Shown: positions 1 to 11,809 of the stretch, one piece after another
How positions within the stretch are numbered: position 1 is the first letter of the stretch
Layout of the letters: every line of letters begins with the position of its first letter
Assembly (NCBI RefSeq): GCF_943590815.1
Contig: NZ_CALSBS010000003.1
Span: forward strand, 186,001-250,000
Direction: 5' to 3'
DNA length: 64,000 nt
Source: Pseudocitrobacter vendiensis
GTDB lineage: Bacteria; Pseudomonadota; Gammaproteobacteria; Enterobacterales; Enterobacteriaceae
Program-made: the position numbers and the translations under genes
The notes under the pieces: model-generated
Databases searched by the model: none
What the model was told of the DNA's origin: nothing
What the model saw: only the letters and a program-made list of their open reading frames with translations

Positions 1-19
1 ATCTTTGTCTGTTCGGGAC

Positions 20-48
20 TTGAGCATAACGCCGGGTCAGCGTATACT
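20..48 (+). promoter_or_regulatory. Predicted sigma-70 promoter of rpmBG
   Basis: A -35 hexamer TTGAGC (20-25) and a -10 hexamer TATACT (43-48) are separated by exactly 17 bases, so transcription should start near position 55. That leaves a leader of about 140 nt before rpmB. The first bases after the -10 are GC-rich, as in many growth-rate-controlled ribosomal promoters. The start site is inferred from sequence alone. Confidence 0.6.
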
Positions 49-174
49 ACGCCACCTTTGAGAATCTCGGGTTTGGCATTTGGGCCTGGCAATCGAGAGT
101 TCACTTAGAACTATGCGATGACCGGGCTGTAAAGCCTGACGAGGCGCCGATACCCCATACGAAGCTCGAGCTAA

Positions 175-432
<258 letters not shown>

Positions 433-449
433 GTACTTAGAGGAAATAA

Positions 450-620
<171 letters not shown>

Positions 621-637
621 TTTTAGATTCGATGTCA

Positions 638-669
638 CGAAAAACCTCGCCTTGGCGGGGTTTTTTGTT
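638..669 (+). terminator. Intrinsic terminator after rpmG
   Basis: A GC-rich stem (CCTCGCC pairing with GGCGGGG, one G-U pair) is flanked by an A-run upstream and six T residues downstream. It lies 18 nt after the rpmG stop and separates rpmBG from mutM. Confidence 0.85.
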
Positions 670-718
670 TTCTGGCCGTCCCCATATTGAAGACATCAGT
701 TAAACAGTCGGAGACGCT

Positions 719-1528
719 ATGCCTGAATTACCCGAAGTTGAAACCAGCCGCCGCGGCATTGAACCGCATCTGGTTGGCGCAACCATCCAGTATGCGATTA
801 TCCGCAATGGACGTCTGCGCTGGCCCGTCTCCGATGAAATCCACCGCCTGAGTGACAAACCCGTTCTCAGCGTTCAACGTCGCGCCAAATATCTGCTGCT
901 GGAACTGCCGGATGGCTGGATTATCATTCATCTCGGTATGTCGGGTAGCCTGCGCATATTGACGGAAGAACTCCCGGCCGAGAAACACGATCACGTCGAC
1001 CTGGTGATGAGCAACGGCAAAGTGCTGCGCTATACCGACCCACGCCGCTTTGGCGCCTGGCTTTGGACTAAAGAGCTGGAAGGGCACAACGTGCTGGCAC
1101 ATCTCGGCCCTGAGCCGCTGAGCGACGAATTTAACGCCGAGTACCTGCAACAGAAGTGCGCGAAGAAGAAAACGGCGATTAAGCCCTGGCTGATGGATAA
1201 CAAGCTGGTGGTCGGGGTAGGGAATATCTATGCCAGTGAATCACTGTTTGCGGCAGGGATTCATCCTGACCGACTCGCCTCGTCGCTGTCGCCGCAGGAG
1301 TGCGCGCTGCTGGTCAGCACCATTAAGGCGGTCTTGTTGCGTTCGATTGAACAGGGCGGAACCACCCTGAAAGATTTCCTGCAAAGCGACGGTAAGCCGG
1401 GCTACTTTGCCCAGGAGTTACAGGTATACGGTCGCAAGGGCGAGCCGTGTCGGGTTTGCGGAACGCCGATCATCGCCACCAAACACGCACAGCGCGCGAC
1501 ATTTTATTGCCGTCAGTGTCAGAAATGA
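719..1528 (+). CDS. mutM: Formamidopyrimidine-DNA glycosylase (Fpg/MutM)
   Basis: This base-excision repair enzyme removes 8-oxoguanine and ring-opened purines and nicks the abasic site. The 269-residue product has the family's usual length. Its mature N-terminus PELPEVE carries the catalytic proline and glutamate, and a lysine in the [10 protein letters not shown] segment (about residue 57) matches the beta-elimination residue. The H2TH region with GNIYASE lies near residues 165-175. A C-terminal zinc finger of the form CxxC-x16-CxxC (CRVCG ... YCRQC) ends the protein. The ATG follows a CGGAGA ribosome binding site. It lies downstream of the rpmG terminator and converges on coaD. Confidence 0.98.
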   Translation: MPELPEVETSRRGIEPHLVGATIQYAIIRNGRLRWPVSDEIHRLSDKPVLSVQRRAKYLLLELPDGWIIIHLGMSGSLRILTEELPAEKHDHVDLVMSNGKVLRYTDPRRFGAWLWTKELEGHNVLAHLGPEPLSDEFNAEYLQQKCAKKKTAIKPWLMDNKLVVGVGNIYASESLFAAGIHPDRLASSLSPQECALLVSTIKAVLLRSIEQGGTTLKDFLQSDGKPGYFAQELQVYGRKGEPCRVCGTPIIATKHAQRATFYCRQCQK

Positions 1529-1539
1529 GTGGGTTGCGA

Positions 1540-1559
1540 GCCGGATGATGTCATCCGGC
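1540..1559. terminator. Palindrome between convergent mutM and coaD
   Basis: GCCGGATGA and TCATCCGGC form a 9-bp perfect stem with a two-base centre in the 37-nt space between the two convergent stop codons. It resembles half of a REP element and probably acts as a transcript end or 3' stabiliser for both genes. There is no T-run, so termination is uncertain. Confidence 0.45.
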
Positions 1560-1565
1560 AAACGG

Positions 1566-3330
<1,765 letters not shown>

Positions 3331-3729
3331 AGTACGCAGCTGGCTTAGGAATGTGCTGAGGATTCTAAGTATTTAGCCCAACCTTTACCATCATTTTTGC
3401 CGATTTGGGCTGATTTAGCGGGAAAAATGGCTTTGCGCCATTAAACGTTAAACTATATTTGCTTTTTTATATGATTAATTGAGGTTGTTCCGGCGCGACC
3501 CAACGGTCTCGCCCTTAAACAAAACCACTTATGCAATCATATTACTCATTGTTTTAACAGAGAATATACTTAAGTAAGGTTAAAAAATATTCAATTCGGT
3601 TTGCTCAGGAATAAGTGATACACTAAGCCGCAATTAGAGCACGACGTCAGTAATCAGGTAACTGTAAGCCTGGGGCGGTAGCGTGCCTTTTTTTCAATTC
3701 CGACTGGTTATTATCATAAAGAGCCGCTT
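3331..3729. other. Divergent waaA/waaQ intergenic region
   Basis: These 399 nt are AT-rich and contain no convincing gene. They must carry the waaA promoter leftward and the waaQ promoter rightward. A TACACT hexamer at 3619-3624 is a possible -10 for waaQ, but its -35 is weak. The JUMPStart/ops element at 3648-3685 lies downstream of it in the transcribed leader. Confidence 0.6.
3648..3685 (+). promoter_or_regulatory. JUMPStart with ops element (RfaH recruitment)
   Basis: The stretch contains GTAACTGTAAGCC followed by GGGGCGGTAGCGTG, a near-consensus JUMPStart. The ops core GGCGGTAGCGT occupies 3674-3684. In enterobacteria the transcribed ops hairpin pauses RNA polymerase and recruits RfaH, which suppresses termination in long LPS, capsule and haemolysin operons. 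It lies 45 nt before waaQ, where it is found in E. coli and Salmonella, so the whole waaQ-waaU operon should depend on RfaH. Confidence 0.93.
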
Positions 3730-4779
3730 GTGGAAAAAACGTTCACCCGAATTCTGGTTATTAAAATGCGTTTTCATGGGGATATGTTGCTGACTACGCC
3801 AGTTATCAGCACGCTGAAACGTAATTACCCTGATGCGAAAATCGATATGCTGTTGTATCAGGATACGATCCCCATTATTTCGGAAAATCCGGAAATCAAT
3901 GCGTTATATGGCATCAGTAATAAAGGCACAGCGGCAACCGCAAAAATAGCGAATTTTTACGCGTTGGTGAAAACCCTGCGGGCGAATCAGTATGACCTGA
4001 TTGTCAATCTGACCGATCAATGGATGATTGCGGTACTGGTGCGTTTGTTAAACGCCAACGTCAAAATCTCCCAGGATTTCGCCCATCGCCAGTCGGCGTT
4101 CTGGAAAAAAAGCTTTACCCATCTTGCGCCGTTTCAGGGCGAACACTGTGTGCTGCGCAACCTTTCTGCGCTGGCGCCGCTGGGGTTAACCCAAACCTGT
4201 CAGGAAACATCCATGCCCTACGCGCCGGAACATTGGGAGCGTATGCGAAAGCAACTGGATGCTTTCGGAGTAGGTGACAACTATGTCGTTATTCAGCCGA
4301 CAGCGCGCCAGCCGTTCAAGTGCTGGGATAACGATAAATTCGCGCAGGTCATCGATTCGCTTCAGCAGCGTGGCTATCAGGTGGTGTTGACCTCCGGACC
4401 CGGTGCGGAAGACCTCGCCTGTGTAGAAGATATTGCGGCGCAGTGCGTATCACGCCCGGTGACGGGGCTTGCGGGTAAAACGCGCTTTCCCGAACTGGGC
4501 GCGTTAATCGACCATGCCGTACTGTTTATTGGCGTCGATTCGGCACCCGGTCACATTGCCGCAGCGGTAAAAACACCGGTGATTTGTCTGTTTGGCGCGA
4601 CGGACCATGTTTTCTGGCGTCCGTGGACCGAAGACATTATTCAGTTCTGGGCCGGCAATTATCAGGCGATGCCGCCGCGCTCGCAGCTCGATCGCAATAA
4701 AAAGTATATGTCCGTTATTCCTGCCGCCGATGTGATTGCGGCAACGGAGAAAATGTTGCCGTCGGGAGAGGCGCTATGA
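3730..4779 (+). CDS. waaQ: LPS core heptosyltransferase III
   Basis: WaaQ adds the branching third heptose to HepII of the inner core, using ADP-heptose. The 349-residue GT9-family protein has an N-terminal half beginning RILVIKMRFHGDMLLTTPV and a C-terminal GIDSAPGHIAA-like site (GVDSAPGHIAAA near residue 265) typical of heptosyltransferases. The start is GTG at 3730, preceded by AAAGAG. It is the first gene of the RfaH-dependent core operon and overlaps waaG by 4 nt (ATGA), suggesting translational coupling. Confidence 0.95.
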   Translation: MEKTFTRILVIKMRFHGDMLLTTPVISTLKRNYPDAKIDMLLYQDTIPIISENPEINALYGISNKGTAATAKIANFYALVKTLRANQYDLIVNLTDQWMIAVLVRLLNANVKISQDFAHRQSAFWKKSFTHLAPFQGEHCVLRNLSALAPLGLTQTCQETSMPYAPEHWERMRKQLDAFGVGDNYVVIQPTARQPFKCWDNDKFAQVIDSLQQRGYQVVLTSGPGAEDLACVEDIAAQCVSRPVTGLAGKTRFPELGALIDHAVLFIGVDSAPGHIAAAVKTPVICLFGATDHVFWRPWTEDIIQFWAGNYQAMPPRSQLDRNKKYMSVIPAADVIAATEKMLPSGEAL

Positions 4780-5900
4780 TCATCGCCTTCTGTCTCTATA
4801 AATATTTTCCATTCGGTGGCCTGCAGCGCGATTTTTTGCGCATTGCCCAAACCGTTGCGGCGCGCGGTCATCACGTGCGCGTCTATACGCAATCCTGGCA
4901 GGGTGACTGTCCGGCTGAGTTTGAGCTGGTAACCGTTCCGGTGAAATCGCGGACCAACCACGGGCGCAACGCCGAGTATTACGCGTGGGTGCAGACGCAT
5001 CTGAAAGCACATCCGGCGGATCGTATTATTGGTTTTAATAAAATGCCGGGTCTGGATGTGTATTACGCCGCCGACGTCTGTTATGCCGAGAAAGTGGCGC
5101 AGGAGAAAGGCTTTTTCTATCGCCTGACCGCCCGCTATCGTCACTATGCGGCGTTTGAACGCGCCACGTTTGAGAAAGGCAAACCAACGCAATTACTGAT
5201 GCTGACGAATAAGCAAATCGCCGATTTCCAGAAGCATTATCAAACCGAACCTGAGCGCTTCCATATTTTGCCACCAGGAATTTACCCGGATCGTAAATAT
5301 AGCCAGCAAATTCCTGACGCCCGCGAAGTTTATCGCGCGAAAAACGGTATTGGCGAACACGATTTCCTGTTGCTTCAGGTCGGTTCCGATTTCAGCCGAA
5401 AAGGTGTGGACCGCTCGATTGAAGCGCTGGCCGCGTTACCGGATGCCCTTCGCTGCAAAACCACGCTGTATGTTGTGGGTCAGGATAAACCCGGGCGCTT
5501 TGAAGCGCTGGCAACAAAGCGCGGCGTGCGTGAGAACGTCCACTTTTTCTCGGGGCGTAACGACGTCTCTGAACTGATGGCTGCCGCCGATGTTTTACTG
5601 CATCCGGCCTATCAGGAAGCGGCCGGGATTGTTCTGCTTGAGGCGATTACCGGCGGCCTGCCGGTGCTGGTCAGTGAAGTTTGTGGCTATGCGCACTACA
5701 TCGCGGCGGCAAATTGCGGTGAGGTACTGGGCGAGCCCTGGAAGCAGTCGGCGCTAAATGATGCGCTACGCAATGCATTGACGAATCCGCAACTCCGCCA
5801 GGCATGGGCTGAAAATGCCCGCCATTACGCGGATACGCAGGATCTCTACAGCCTGCCTGAGAAGGCGGCTGATATCATAATTGGTGATGTTCATGGTTGA
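4776..5900 (+). CDS. waaG: LPS core glucosyltransferase I
   Basis: WaaG transfers glucose from UDP-glucose to HepII, the first sugar of the outer core. The 374-residue GT4 enzyme begins [19 protein letters not shown], a glycine-rich donor/acceptor loop. It carries the GT4 motif [20 protein letters not shown] near residue 280, whose glutamates bind the donor ribose. Length and sequence match E. coli WaaG. It overlaps waaQ by 4 nt upstream and waaP by 8 nt downstream, a tightly coupled arrangement. Confidence 0.97.
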   Translation: MIIAFCLYKYFPFGGLQRDFLRIAQTVAARGHHVRVYTQSWQGDCPAEFELVTVPVKSRTNHGRNAEYYAWVQTHLKAHPADRIIGFNKMPGLDVYYAADVCYAEKVAQEKGFFYRLTARYRHYAAFERATFEKGKPTQLLMLTNKQIADFQKHYQTEPERFHILPPGIYPDRKYSQQIPDAREVYRAKNGIGEHDFLLLQVGSDFSRKGVDRSIEALAALPDALRCKTTLYVVGQDKPGRFEALATKRGVRENVHFFSGRNDVSELMAAADVLLHPAYQEAAGIVLLEAITGGLPVLVSEVCGYAHYIAAANCGEVLGEPWKQSALNDALRNALTNPQLRQAWAENARHYADTQDLYSLPEKAADIIIGDVHG

Positions 5901-6690
5901 GTTGAAAGAACCTCTTGCGACCCTCTGGCGCGGAAAAGATCCGTTTGAAGAGGTGAAAAAATTGCAGGGGGAAGTTTTCAGAGAGCTGGAAACGCGTCGT
6001 ACGCTGCGTTTTGAACTGGCCGGGAAAAGCTACTTTCTGAAGTGGCACCGTGGCACTGCGATGAAAGAAGTGGTGAAAAACCTGCTTTCTTTGCGTATGC
6101 CGGTACTTGGCGCAGACAGAGAGTGGAACGCGATTCATAAATTGCGTGATGTCGGCGTGGATACCATGTGTGGCGTAGGATATGGCGAAAAAGGCCTGAA
6201 TCCGGTGCGCAAAGTGTCGTTTATTATCACTGAGGATTTAACGCCAACCATCAGTCTGGAAGATTACTGTGCAGATTGGGTCAACAATCCGCCACAGCCG
6301 CGCGTAAAACGGATGATCATCAACCGTGTCGCGACGATGGTGAGAAAGATGCACCTGGCGGGGATTAACCATCGCGACTGCTACATCTGCCACTTTCTGC
6401 TGCATCTGCCCTTTGATGGCAATGAAGAGAATCTGAAGATTTCAGTTATCGATCTGCACCGTGCGCAAATGCGTAGCCAGGTACCGCTGCGCTGGCGTGA
6501 TAAGGACCTGATTGGGCTCTATTTTTCTTCAATGAATATCGGCCTGACTCAGCGAGACATCTTCCGCTTTATGAAGGTTTATTTTGCGAAGCCGTTGCGA
6601 GAGATTTTGCACGACGAGAAAAATCTGATGGCGCAGGCGGCAGCAAAAGCTGAACGTATCAGAGAACGAACAGAAAGAAAGCATTTGTAG
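5893..6690 (+). CDS. waaP: LPS core HepI kinase
   Basis: WaaP phosphorylates heptose I of the inner core, needed for outer-membrane stability. The 265-residue product starts [20 protein letters not shown] and has eukaryotic-like kinase motifs: the catalytic-loop segment [14 protein letters not shown] near residue 160 and the metal-binding VIDLHRAQ near residue 188. The ATG at 5893 is preferred over the in-frame TTG at 5881 because it matches E. coli WaaP and has GGTGA at a suitable distance. It overlaps waaG by 8 nt. The next gene begins only after 134 nt, where E. coli K-12 carries waaS and waaB. Confidence 0.96.
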   Translation: MVELKEPLATLWRGKDPFEEVKKLQGEVFRELETRRTLRFELAGKSYFLKWHRGTAMKEVVKNLLSLRMPVLGADREWNAIHKLRDVGVDTMCGVGYGEKGLNPVRKVSFIITEDLTPTISLEDYCADWVNNPPQPRVKRMIINRVATMVRKMHLAGINHRDCYICHFLLHLPFDGNEENLKISVIDLHRAQMRSQVPLRWRDKDLIGLYFSSMNIGLTQRDIFRFMKVYFAKPLREILHDEKNLMAQAAAKAERIRERTERKHL

Positions 6691-6824
6691 CCAAAGCTAA
6701 TTATTTGTTTCGCAAGACGAAAATCTAACCTACGATTTATTCTGCAAGCCTGTCGGTTAGCCATAACAACAGATAACACAATTGCGAAACGTTGATTCAT
6801 CGCGCTGATGAGAAAGAGTGATTA

Positions 6825-7841
6825 ATGAACCAGACTTACTTTGATGAGAGAGACGTCATTCTCTCAGTCAATGACTACAATTATCTGCCTGATTCAGAGG
6901 GTAGCGCATTCGATATTGCTTACGGGATTGATAAAAACTTCCTGTACGGTTGCGGTATTTCAATGGCATCAATCCTGTTTGCTAATCGCAATAGTCGTCT
7001 GGCGTTTCACGTTTTTACTGATTTTCTGACCGACAGCGTGCGGGATAAGTTTGCTGCGCTCGCGAAGCAATATCAGACTCGCATTGTTATCTATCTGGTG
7101 AATTGCGATACGCTGAAGTCCTTACCCAGCACCAAAAACTGGAGTTACGCGACGTACTTCCGCTTCATCATCGCCGATTATTTTGCAGGTAAAAGCGATA
7201 AAGTGCTTTATCTGGATGCAGATATTGGCTGCAAAGGAAGTATTCAGGAGTTGATCGACCTTCGCTTTGCCGATAATGAGATTGCTGCTGTGGTGATGGA
7301 AGGCAATACCGCGTGGTGGACAAAACGCGCGGAAACGCTGTCGACGCCGGGCCTGGCTGAAGGTTACTTTAATGCCGGCTTCCTGCTCATTAACATCGCA
7401 GCCTGGAACGCTGAAGAGATATCGAAACAAGCGATTGAAATGCTGCGTGACCCAGAAGTTACCCGCAAGATAACGCACCTTGATCAGGATGTCCTGAACA
7501 TGTTGCTGGTGGGCAAAGCGCGCTTTATCAATCCGAAGTTTAATACGCAGTACAGTCTCAACTATGAACTGAAAAAATCCGTTGTAAGGCCCGTGAATGA
7601 TAAAACGGTGTTTATTCATTACATCGGCCCAACGAAACCGTGGCACCTATGGGGAGACTATCCGGTTTCAGCCTGTTTTCTGAATGCAAAAAATCATTCA
7701 CCATGGAAGGATGATGCATTGCTGGCACCGAAAACCGCTGCCCAATACCGATACTGTGCCAAGCATCAGCTCCATCAGAAGCAATTTGTTAAAGGTACAT
7801 TGAGTTACATTCTTTATTTTAAAAAGAAAATCACAAAATAA
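6825..7841 (+). CDS. waaO: LPS core GT8 hexosyltransferase (WaaO/WaaI type)
   Basis: This 338-residue GT8 enzyme should add the second outer-core hexose to the first glucose. The family includes E. coli WaaO (alpha-1,3-glucosyltransferase) and Salmonella WaaI (alpha-1,3-galactosyltransferase), and donor choice cannot be read here. The DXD metal/donor motif lies in [10 protein letters not shown] (about residue 130), and [12 protein letters not shown] and [10 protein letters not shown] are family hallmarks. Base composition is more AT-rich than in waaP, as usual for outer-core genes. A GAAAGAG ribosome binding site precedes the ATG. It is 19 nt upstream of the next GT8 gene. Confidence 0.9.
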   Translation: MNQTYFDERDVILSVNDYNYLPDSEGSAFDIAYGIDKNFLYGCGISMASILFANRNSRLAFHVFTDFLTDSVRDKFAALAKQYQTRIVIYLVNCDTLKSLPSTKNWSYATYFRFIIADYFAGKSDKVLYLDADIGCKGSIQELIDLRFADNEIAAVVMEGNTAWWTKRAETLSTPGLAEGYFNAGFLLINIAAWNAEEISKQAIEMLRDPEVTRKITHLDQDVLNMLLVGKARFINPKFNTQYSLNYELKKSVVRPVNDKTVFIHYIGPTKPWHLWGDYPVSACFLNAKNHSPWKDDALLAPKTAAQYRYCAKHQLHQKQFVKGTLSYILYFKKKITK

Positions 7842-7860
7842 TATATATATAGGTGATGCT

Positions 7861-8883
7861 GTGAACTCACTTCCTGTAATTGAAATATCTGAGTATAAAG
7901 TCTTTGATGATAGAACTCATACTCATGATGATAATGATGTGCTTAACATTGCGTATGGCGTAGACCGAAATTACCTCGATTGGGTCGGTATTTCTATTAC
8001 GTCTGTCGTTATCAATAACAGTATCGATATCAATTATCATATTGTTGCTGATGAGTATAACTCATCTTTTCTTACCAATATCGAAGCATTAGCTAAAAAG
8101 TATAAACTTAAAATAAGTTTATACTTGATCAATGCCGAAAGGCTGGACTGTCTGCCGAGAACCAAAGTCTGGTCTCGCGCCATGTACTTCCGGTTATTTG
8201 CGTTCGAACTCTTTAGCAACAAACTGGATAAACTGCTTTATCTGGATGCAGATGTGTTCTGTAAAGGGCGACTTGATGACCTCGCCGCCTGTAATCTGAC
8301 CGGAACGATTGCGGCAGTTGTAAAAGATGTCGACTCGATGCAGAAAAAAGTGGTCGATCGGTTAAAAGACCCTGAACTTCAGGGAAACTATTTTAACTCT
8401 GGTGTGGTTTATGCCAACTTGCAGGAGTGGGTGAAAAATGATTTAACTCACCGAATTCTGGCAATGCTGACACATGAAAACTACGACAATATTGTCTATA
8501 AATATCCTGATCAGGACGTATTAAATATTTTACTTAAAGGAAAAATAAAGTTCCTGCCGAGGAAATTTAATACTATTTATACAATAAAAAGTGAGCTAAA
8601 AGACAGAACGCATCAAAAGTATAAAGAAACTATCTTTGATGAAACGGTACTTATCCATTATACCGGTGTTACCAAGCCGTGGCATAAGTGGGCTGTTTAC
8701 CCATCTGTACGTTATTACTTGCAGGCGCTTGCGGTATCTCCCTGGAAAGACCAGCCACCTCGCGATGCACAGACGATTGTTGAATTGAAAAAACGCTACA
8801 AACATCTGCTTGTTCAACACAAATATTACTCCGGATTTGTGGCTGGCGTGTCTTATCTACTGAGAAAACATTCCATTCGCTGA
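7861..8883 (+). CDS. waaR: LPS core GT8 glucosyltransferase (WaaR/WaaJ type)
   Basis: The 340-residue GT8 enzyme should add the third outer-core hexose. It resembles the E. coli protein called WaaR or WaaJ throughout, for example in [17 protein letters not shown], the DXD motif in [10 protein letters not shown] (about residue 128) and [14 protein letters not shown] near the end. The start is GTG at 7861 behind AGGTGATGCT. It is a paralogue of the preceding gene, and the tandem pair probably arose by duplication. The coding sequence is distinctly AT-rich. Sugar specificity is inferred only from family position. Confidence 0.9.
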   Translation: MNSLPVIEISEYKVFDDRTHTHDDNDVLNIAYGVDRNYLDWVGISITSVVINNSIDINYHIVADEYNSSFLTNIEALAKKYKLKISLYLINAERLDCLPRTKVWSRAMYFRLFAFELFSNKLDKLLYLDADVFCKGRLDDLAACNLTGTIAAVVKDVDSMQKKVVDRLKDPELQGNYFNSGVVYANLQEWVKNDLTHRILAMLTHENYDNIVYKYPDQDVLNILLKGKIKFLPRKFNTIYTIKSELKDRTHQKYKETIFDETVLIHYTGVTKPWHKWAVYPSVRYYLQALAVSPWKDQPPRDAQTIVELKKRYKHLLVQHKYYSGFVAGVSYLLRKHSIR

Positions 8884-8908
8884 ATATTTTATTAACTTTT
8901 GGTTTATT

Positions 8909-9607
8909 ATGAGTATTAAACATCACATTAATGATTATGTCGTTTTCACAAAATCAGATGGTGAAAAATACATCGATGTGTTTAACGATTTTTTATCCTA
9001 CAATATAAAAATCATAAAGGTCTTCCGTAATATTGAGGATACCAAGGTTTTGTTGATCGATACCCAGTACGGGAAAATGATCTTAAAAATCTTTGCACCA
9101 AAAGTTAAGCAGAATGAACGTTTCCTGAAAGCAATGGTAAAGGGCGATTACTACGAGAAACTGTTCGAACAAACTGAGCGTGTCAGAAAAGAAGGCCTCG
9201 ACTCTGTTAACGATTTCTATCTCTTAGCGGAGAAGAAAACGTTACGCTTTGCGCATTACTACATCATGCTGATTGAGTATATTGAAGGTGTTGAACTGGT
9301 TGATATTCCTGAAATTGACGATGAACTTAAACAGAAAATAAAAGCATCAATTTCTGGATTACATCAGCACGGTATGGTTTCTGGCGATCCGCACAAAGGC
9401 AACTTTATCATTGAAGATGGCGTTGTCAGGATTATTGATTTATCGGGTAAGTCCCCTTCGTCTATGCGCATGGCCAAGGACCGTATTGATCTTGAACGTC
9501 ATTATGGCATTGTTAATGAGGTTAAAGATGCAGGTTACTATCGCCTTATTTTTAAGAAAAAGTTCCGTAATTTTATTAGAAGACTTAAAGGAAAAGAAGT
9601 TCGGTAA
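8909..9607 (+). CDS. waaY: LPS core HepII kinase
   Basis: WaaY phosphorylates heptose II after WaaP and WaaQ have acted. The 232-residue length is exactly that of E. coli WaaY. Kinase-like motifs are visible: HGMVSGDPHKGNFI (catalytic loop, about residue 154) and VRIIDLSGK (metal-binding aspartate, about residue 180), followed by RIDLERHYGI. It follows waaR by 25 nt and is AT-rich like its neighbours. A 200-nt gap separates it from waaZ; nothing recognisable lies there, and it probably holds leader sequence or a secondary promoter. Confidence 0.95.
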   Translation: MSIKHHINDYVVFTKSDGEKYIDVFNDFLSYNIKIIKVFRNIEDTKVLLIDTQYGKMILKIFAPKVKQNERFLKAMVKGDYYEKLFEQTERVRKEGLDSVNDFYLLAEKKTLRFAHYYIMLIEYIEGVELVDIPEIDDELKQKIKASISGLHQHGMVSGDPHKGNFIIEDGVVRIIDLSGKSPSSMRMAKDRIDLERHYGIVNEVKDAGYYRLIFKKKFRNFIRRLKGKEVR

Positions 9608-9807
9608 ACTCATTAGTTATTATATGCGTCGCCAATAGTTTTAGAAAAACTTATACTTAAAAATTATTGATGATCCAGAAATATAGAGTCAACTGTGGAC
9701 AAATCCTGGTTTTAATTGTATATGCTTTATACGTTTTTGTGGAGTTCATCGTAGTTTAAGTTTGCTGCATTTGCCGGCGAAAAGTAGCCTATCTCTACAG
9801 GTTTTTT

Positions 9808-10659
9808 ATGAAACACATTAAATATATTACACATGCTGATGTTCAGAGCCTGATTGAGCAGAAAACATCGGACGATGCGATCATTTTTCTGTCAGGCCCA
9901 ACATCAAAGAAGACGCCACTTTCTGTGCTAGAAAGTAAAGATGTCATCACAGTAAATGGCTCTGCAGACTATCTACTCAGTCATAATATTGCGCCATTCA
10001 TCTACATTTTGACGGATGCGCGTTTTTTGCATCAACGGCGTGACGATTTCTACCGTTTCAGCCGCGGTAGTCGCTTTACGATCGTAAATACGGATGTTTA
10101 TGAAGAGGCTTCAGAAGAGGATAAAAAATATCTTCGCGAAAATTGCCATATCCTCAAAGCATTTTATAAGCGCGAGAAGGGTGGAATAGCGAAGAAAATT
10201 AAACTCGCGGTGTTAAGACGCTTGTATCGCAATTTATTGATTAAGGTACCCTTTTCGAAGAGAGGACGCCTTGTTGGTTTTTGTAAGGATATAGCGATCG
10301 GTTACTGCTCATGCCATACCGTTGCCTATACGGCGATTCAGATTGCTTACTCGTTGTGCTATTCGCGGATTGTATGTTCCGGACTCGATCTTACCGGTAC
10401 CTGCCAGCGTTTTTACGATGAAAGCAATAATCCGATGCCGTCTGAGCTCAGTAAAGATCTGCATAAAATTTTGCCGTTCTTTGAGTTTATGAGCCACAAC
10501 GTGCCTGATATGCGTATCTATAATCTGTCTGATGACACCGCAATCAGTTACGACATTATTCCTTTTATCAAAGTCTCAGAGCTGGCTGATGTGGCGCCTC
10601 AAAAGAGTGTGAATGCTAAAAAAAAATTCACTTCTGACGATACGCGTGTTCATGCATGA
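9808..10659 (+). CDS. waaZ: LPS core biosynthesis protein WaaZ
   Basis: The 283-residue protein matches the length of E. coli and Salmonella WaaZ. WaaZ is needed for a partial substitution of the inner core with a third Kdo in E. coli K-12-type cores. The N-terminus (KHIKYITHADVQSLIEQ) and the region YCSCHTVAYTAIQIAYSLCYSRIVCSGLDLTG form a DUF115-like fold with a cysteine-rich middle. No signal peptide or membrane segment is obvious, so it should act at the cytoplasmic face. The ATG follows ACAGG. waaU starts 35 nt later. Confidence 0.9.
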   Translation: MKHIKYITHADVQSLIEQKTSDDAIIFLSGPTSKKTPLSVLESKDVITVNGSADYLLSHNIAPFIYILTDARFLHQRRDDFYRFSRGSRFTIVNTDVYEEASEEDKKYLRENCHILKAFYKREKGGIAKKIKLAVLRRLYRNLLIKVPFSKRGRLVGFCKDIAIGYCSCHTVAYTAIQIAYSLCYSRIVCSGLDLTGTCQRFYDESNNPMPSELSKDLHKILPFFEFMSHNVPDMRIYNLSDDTAISYDIIPFIKVSELADVAPQKSVNAKKKFTSDDTRVHA

Positions 10660-10694
10660 TCAACATCAAGAACCTTATTGTTCAATAAAACCAT

Positions 10695-11771
10695 GTGCTG
10701 GTAAACAAGATGCGCCTTGGAACATTTCATAAGAAAAAAAGATTATTAATAAATAAAATTAAAATCAACTTTCTCTCTTTTCTTTTTAGATCTAAAGGTG
10801 TGAGTCCTGTACCTGCAAACTGTATCAAAAGCTGTTTGCTTATTCATGATAATAGTAAGCTCGGCGATCTTATTGTATTGAGTGCACTTTATCGTGCTCT
10901 CGCTGAGAGAAATATATCTTTATCTATTATCTCCTGTGGTGTCGGGCATGCATTTTTGAAAGCCAACCCAGGCATTACCCACTTCTTTATCAAAGATTCA
11001 AATAATATTCCGGACGTTCTGAAGCTGCGCGGGGAGCTTGCGCGGCATCAATTCGATGTTGTGTTGGATCCTTTTGAAACGCAGCCCAGCTTCGGCCATG
11101 CGCTGCTTCTGTCAGGATTAAGAAAGCATTATATCCTTGGCTTTGATAAGTGGTACAAACGCTACTACTCCAGCTATCATCCGCATGATGAGCAGCTAAC
11201 GGAGCACATGGCCACGCGTACACGCGTTATCTGTGAGCATCTCTTCGGCGAAGGCGTTCAATACGATGAGCGTTATGATTTGCCGCTTCCTGCTGATGTG
11301 GAACAGCAGTTACAAGAGTTTGTCGGGGATTCAAAGGTGGTGATTGTTAATCCCATCGGAGCAAAGAAAATTTGTCGGATGTCGAATCAGCAAATCCAGC
11401 TTATCGATAGCTGGTTAAAAGAGAATCACCCGGAACTGCGAATTATTTATACGGGGCATCCAAAAGACCTTCCGCTGATCCCGGTTGAGAATATCGAGAC
11501 GCTGCCCTTTAAAGATTTCATCCATGCCGTCGCGCTGACTAAATATTGCCAGTACGTTATCTCCGTTGATACTGCGCTGGTTCATATTGCTTCTGCTTAT
11601 GACAGACCCACGCTAGCCTTTTATCCGAAAGCGAGGCATGAAGATTATCCGTCACCGATCATTTGGGCGCCGAATAATCTACGAGCACAGCAGGTGATAT
11701 CGCCAACCTGTAGCGCCTGCGATATCAAAGAGTCAGTCTTGCTGGATGCTTTAAAACGCTTATTCCAGTAA
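10695..11771 (+). CDS. waaU: Outer-core GT9 transferase (WaaU type, HepIV)
   Basis: This 358-residue GT9 protein resembles E. coli K-12 WaaU, which caps the outer core with a fourth heptose, the site where O-antigen is attached in that core type. Motifs include NIKSCLLIHDN-like NCIKSCLLIHDNSKLGD (about residue 42), LDPFETQPSFGHALLLSGLR, and a C-terminal ISVDTALVHIASAYDRPTLAF heptosyltransferase site. It is not the GT4 WaaK found at this place in Salmonella. The GTG at 10695 gives the longest frame; an in-frame ATG at 10710 is a possible alternative. It is the last gene of the waaQ operon and ends at a strong terminator. Confidence 0.85.
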   Translation: MLVNKMRLGTFHKKKRLLINKIKINFLSFLFRSKGVSPVPANCIKSCLLIHDNSKLGDLIVLSALYRALAERNISLSIISCGVGHAFLKANPGITHFFIKDSNNIPDVLKLRGELARHQFDVVLDPFETQPSFGHALLLSGLRKHYILGFDKWYKRYYSSYHPHDEQLTEHMATRTRVICEHLFGEGVQYDERYDLPLPADVEQQLQEFVGDSKVVIVNPIGAKKICRMSNQQIQLIDSWLKENHPELRIIYTGHPKDLPLIPVENIETLPFKDFIHAVALTKYCQYVISVDTALVHIASAYDRPTLAFYPKARHEDYPSPIIWAPNNLRAQQVISPTCSACDIKESVLLDALKRLFQ

Positions 11772-11803
11772 AAAAGTGAGCCATGATGGCTCACTTTTTT
11801 TTG
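11771..11803. terminator. Bidirectional terminator between waaU and waaL
   Basis: AAAAAGTGAGCCA and TGGCTCACTTTTT form a 13-bp perfect stem around a three-base loop, with extra T residues on the plus-strand side and an A-run on the other. It therefore ends both the rightward waaQ-waaU transcript and the leftward hldD-waaL transcript. Confidence 0.9.
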
Positions 11804-11809
11804 GTTTTA

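Noticed and set aside
3568-3584. Possible PmrA box upstream of waaQ (CTTAAG then GTTAAA)
   Set aside because: The half-sites are spaced by 4 rather than 5 bases and the second is a mismatch, so it does not meet the consensus that the waaH site fits exactly.
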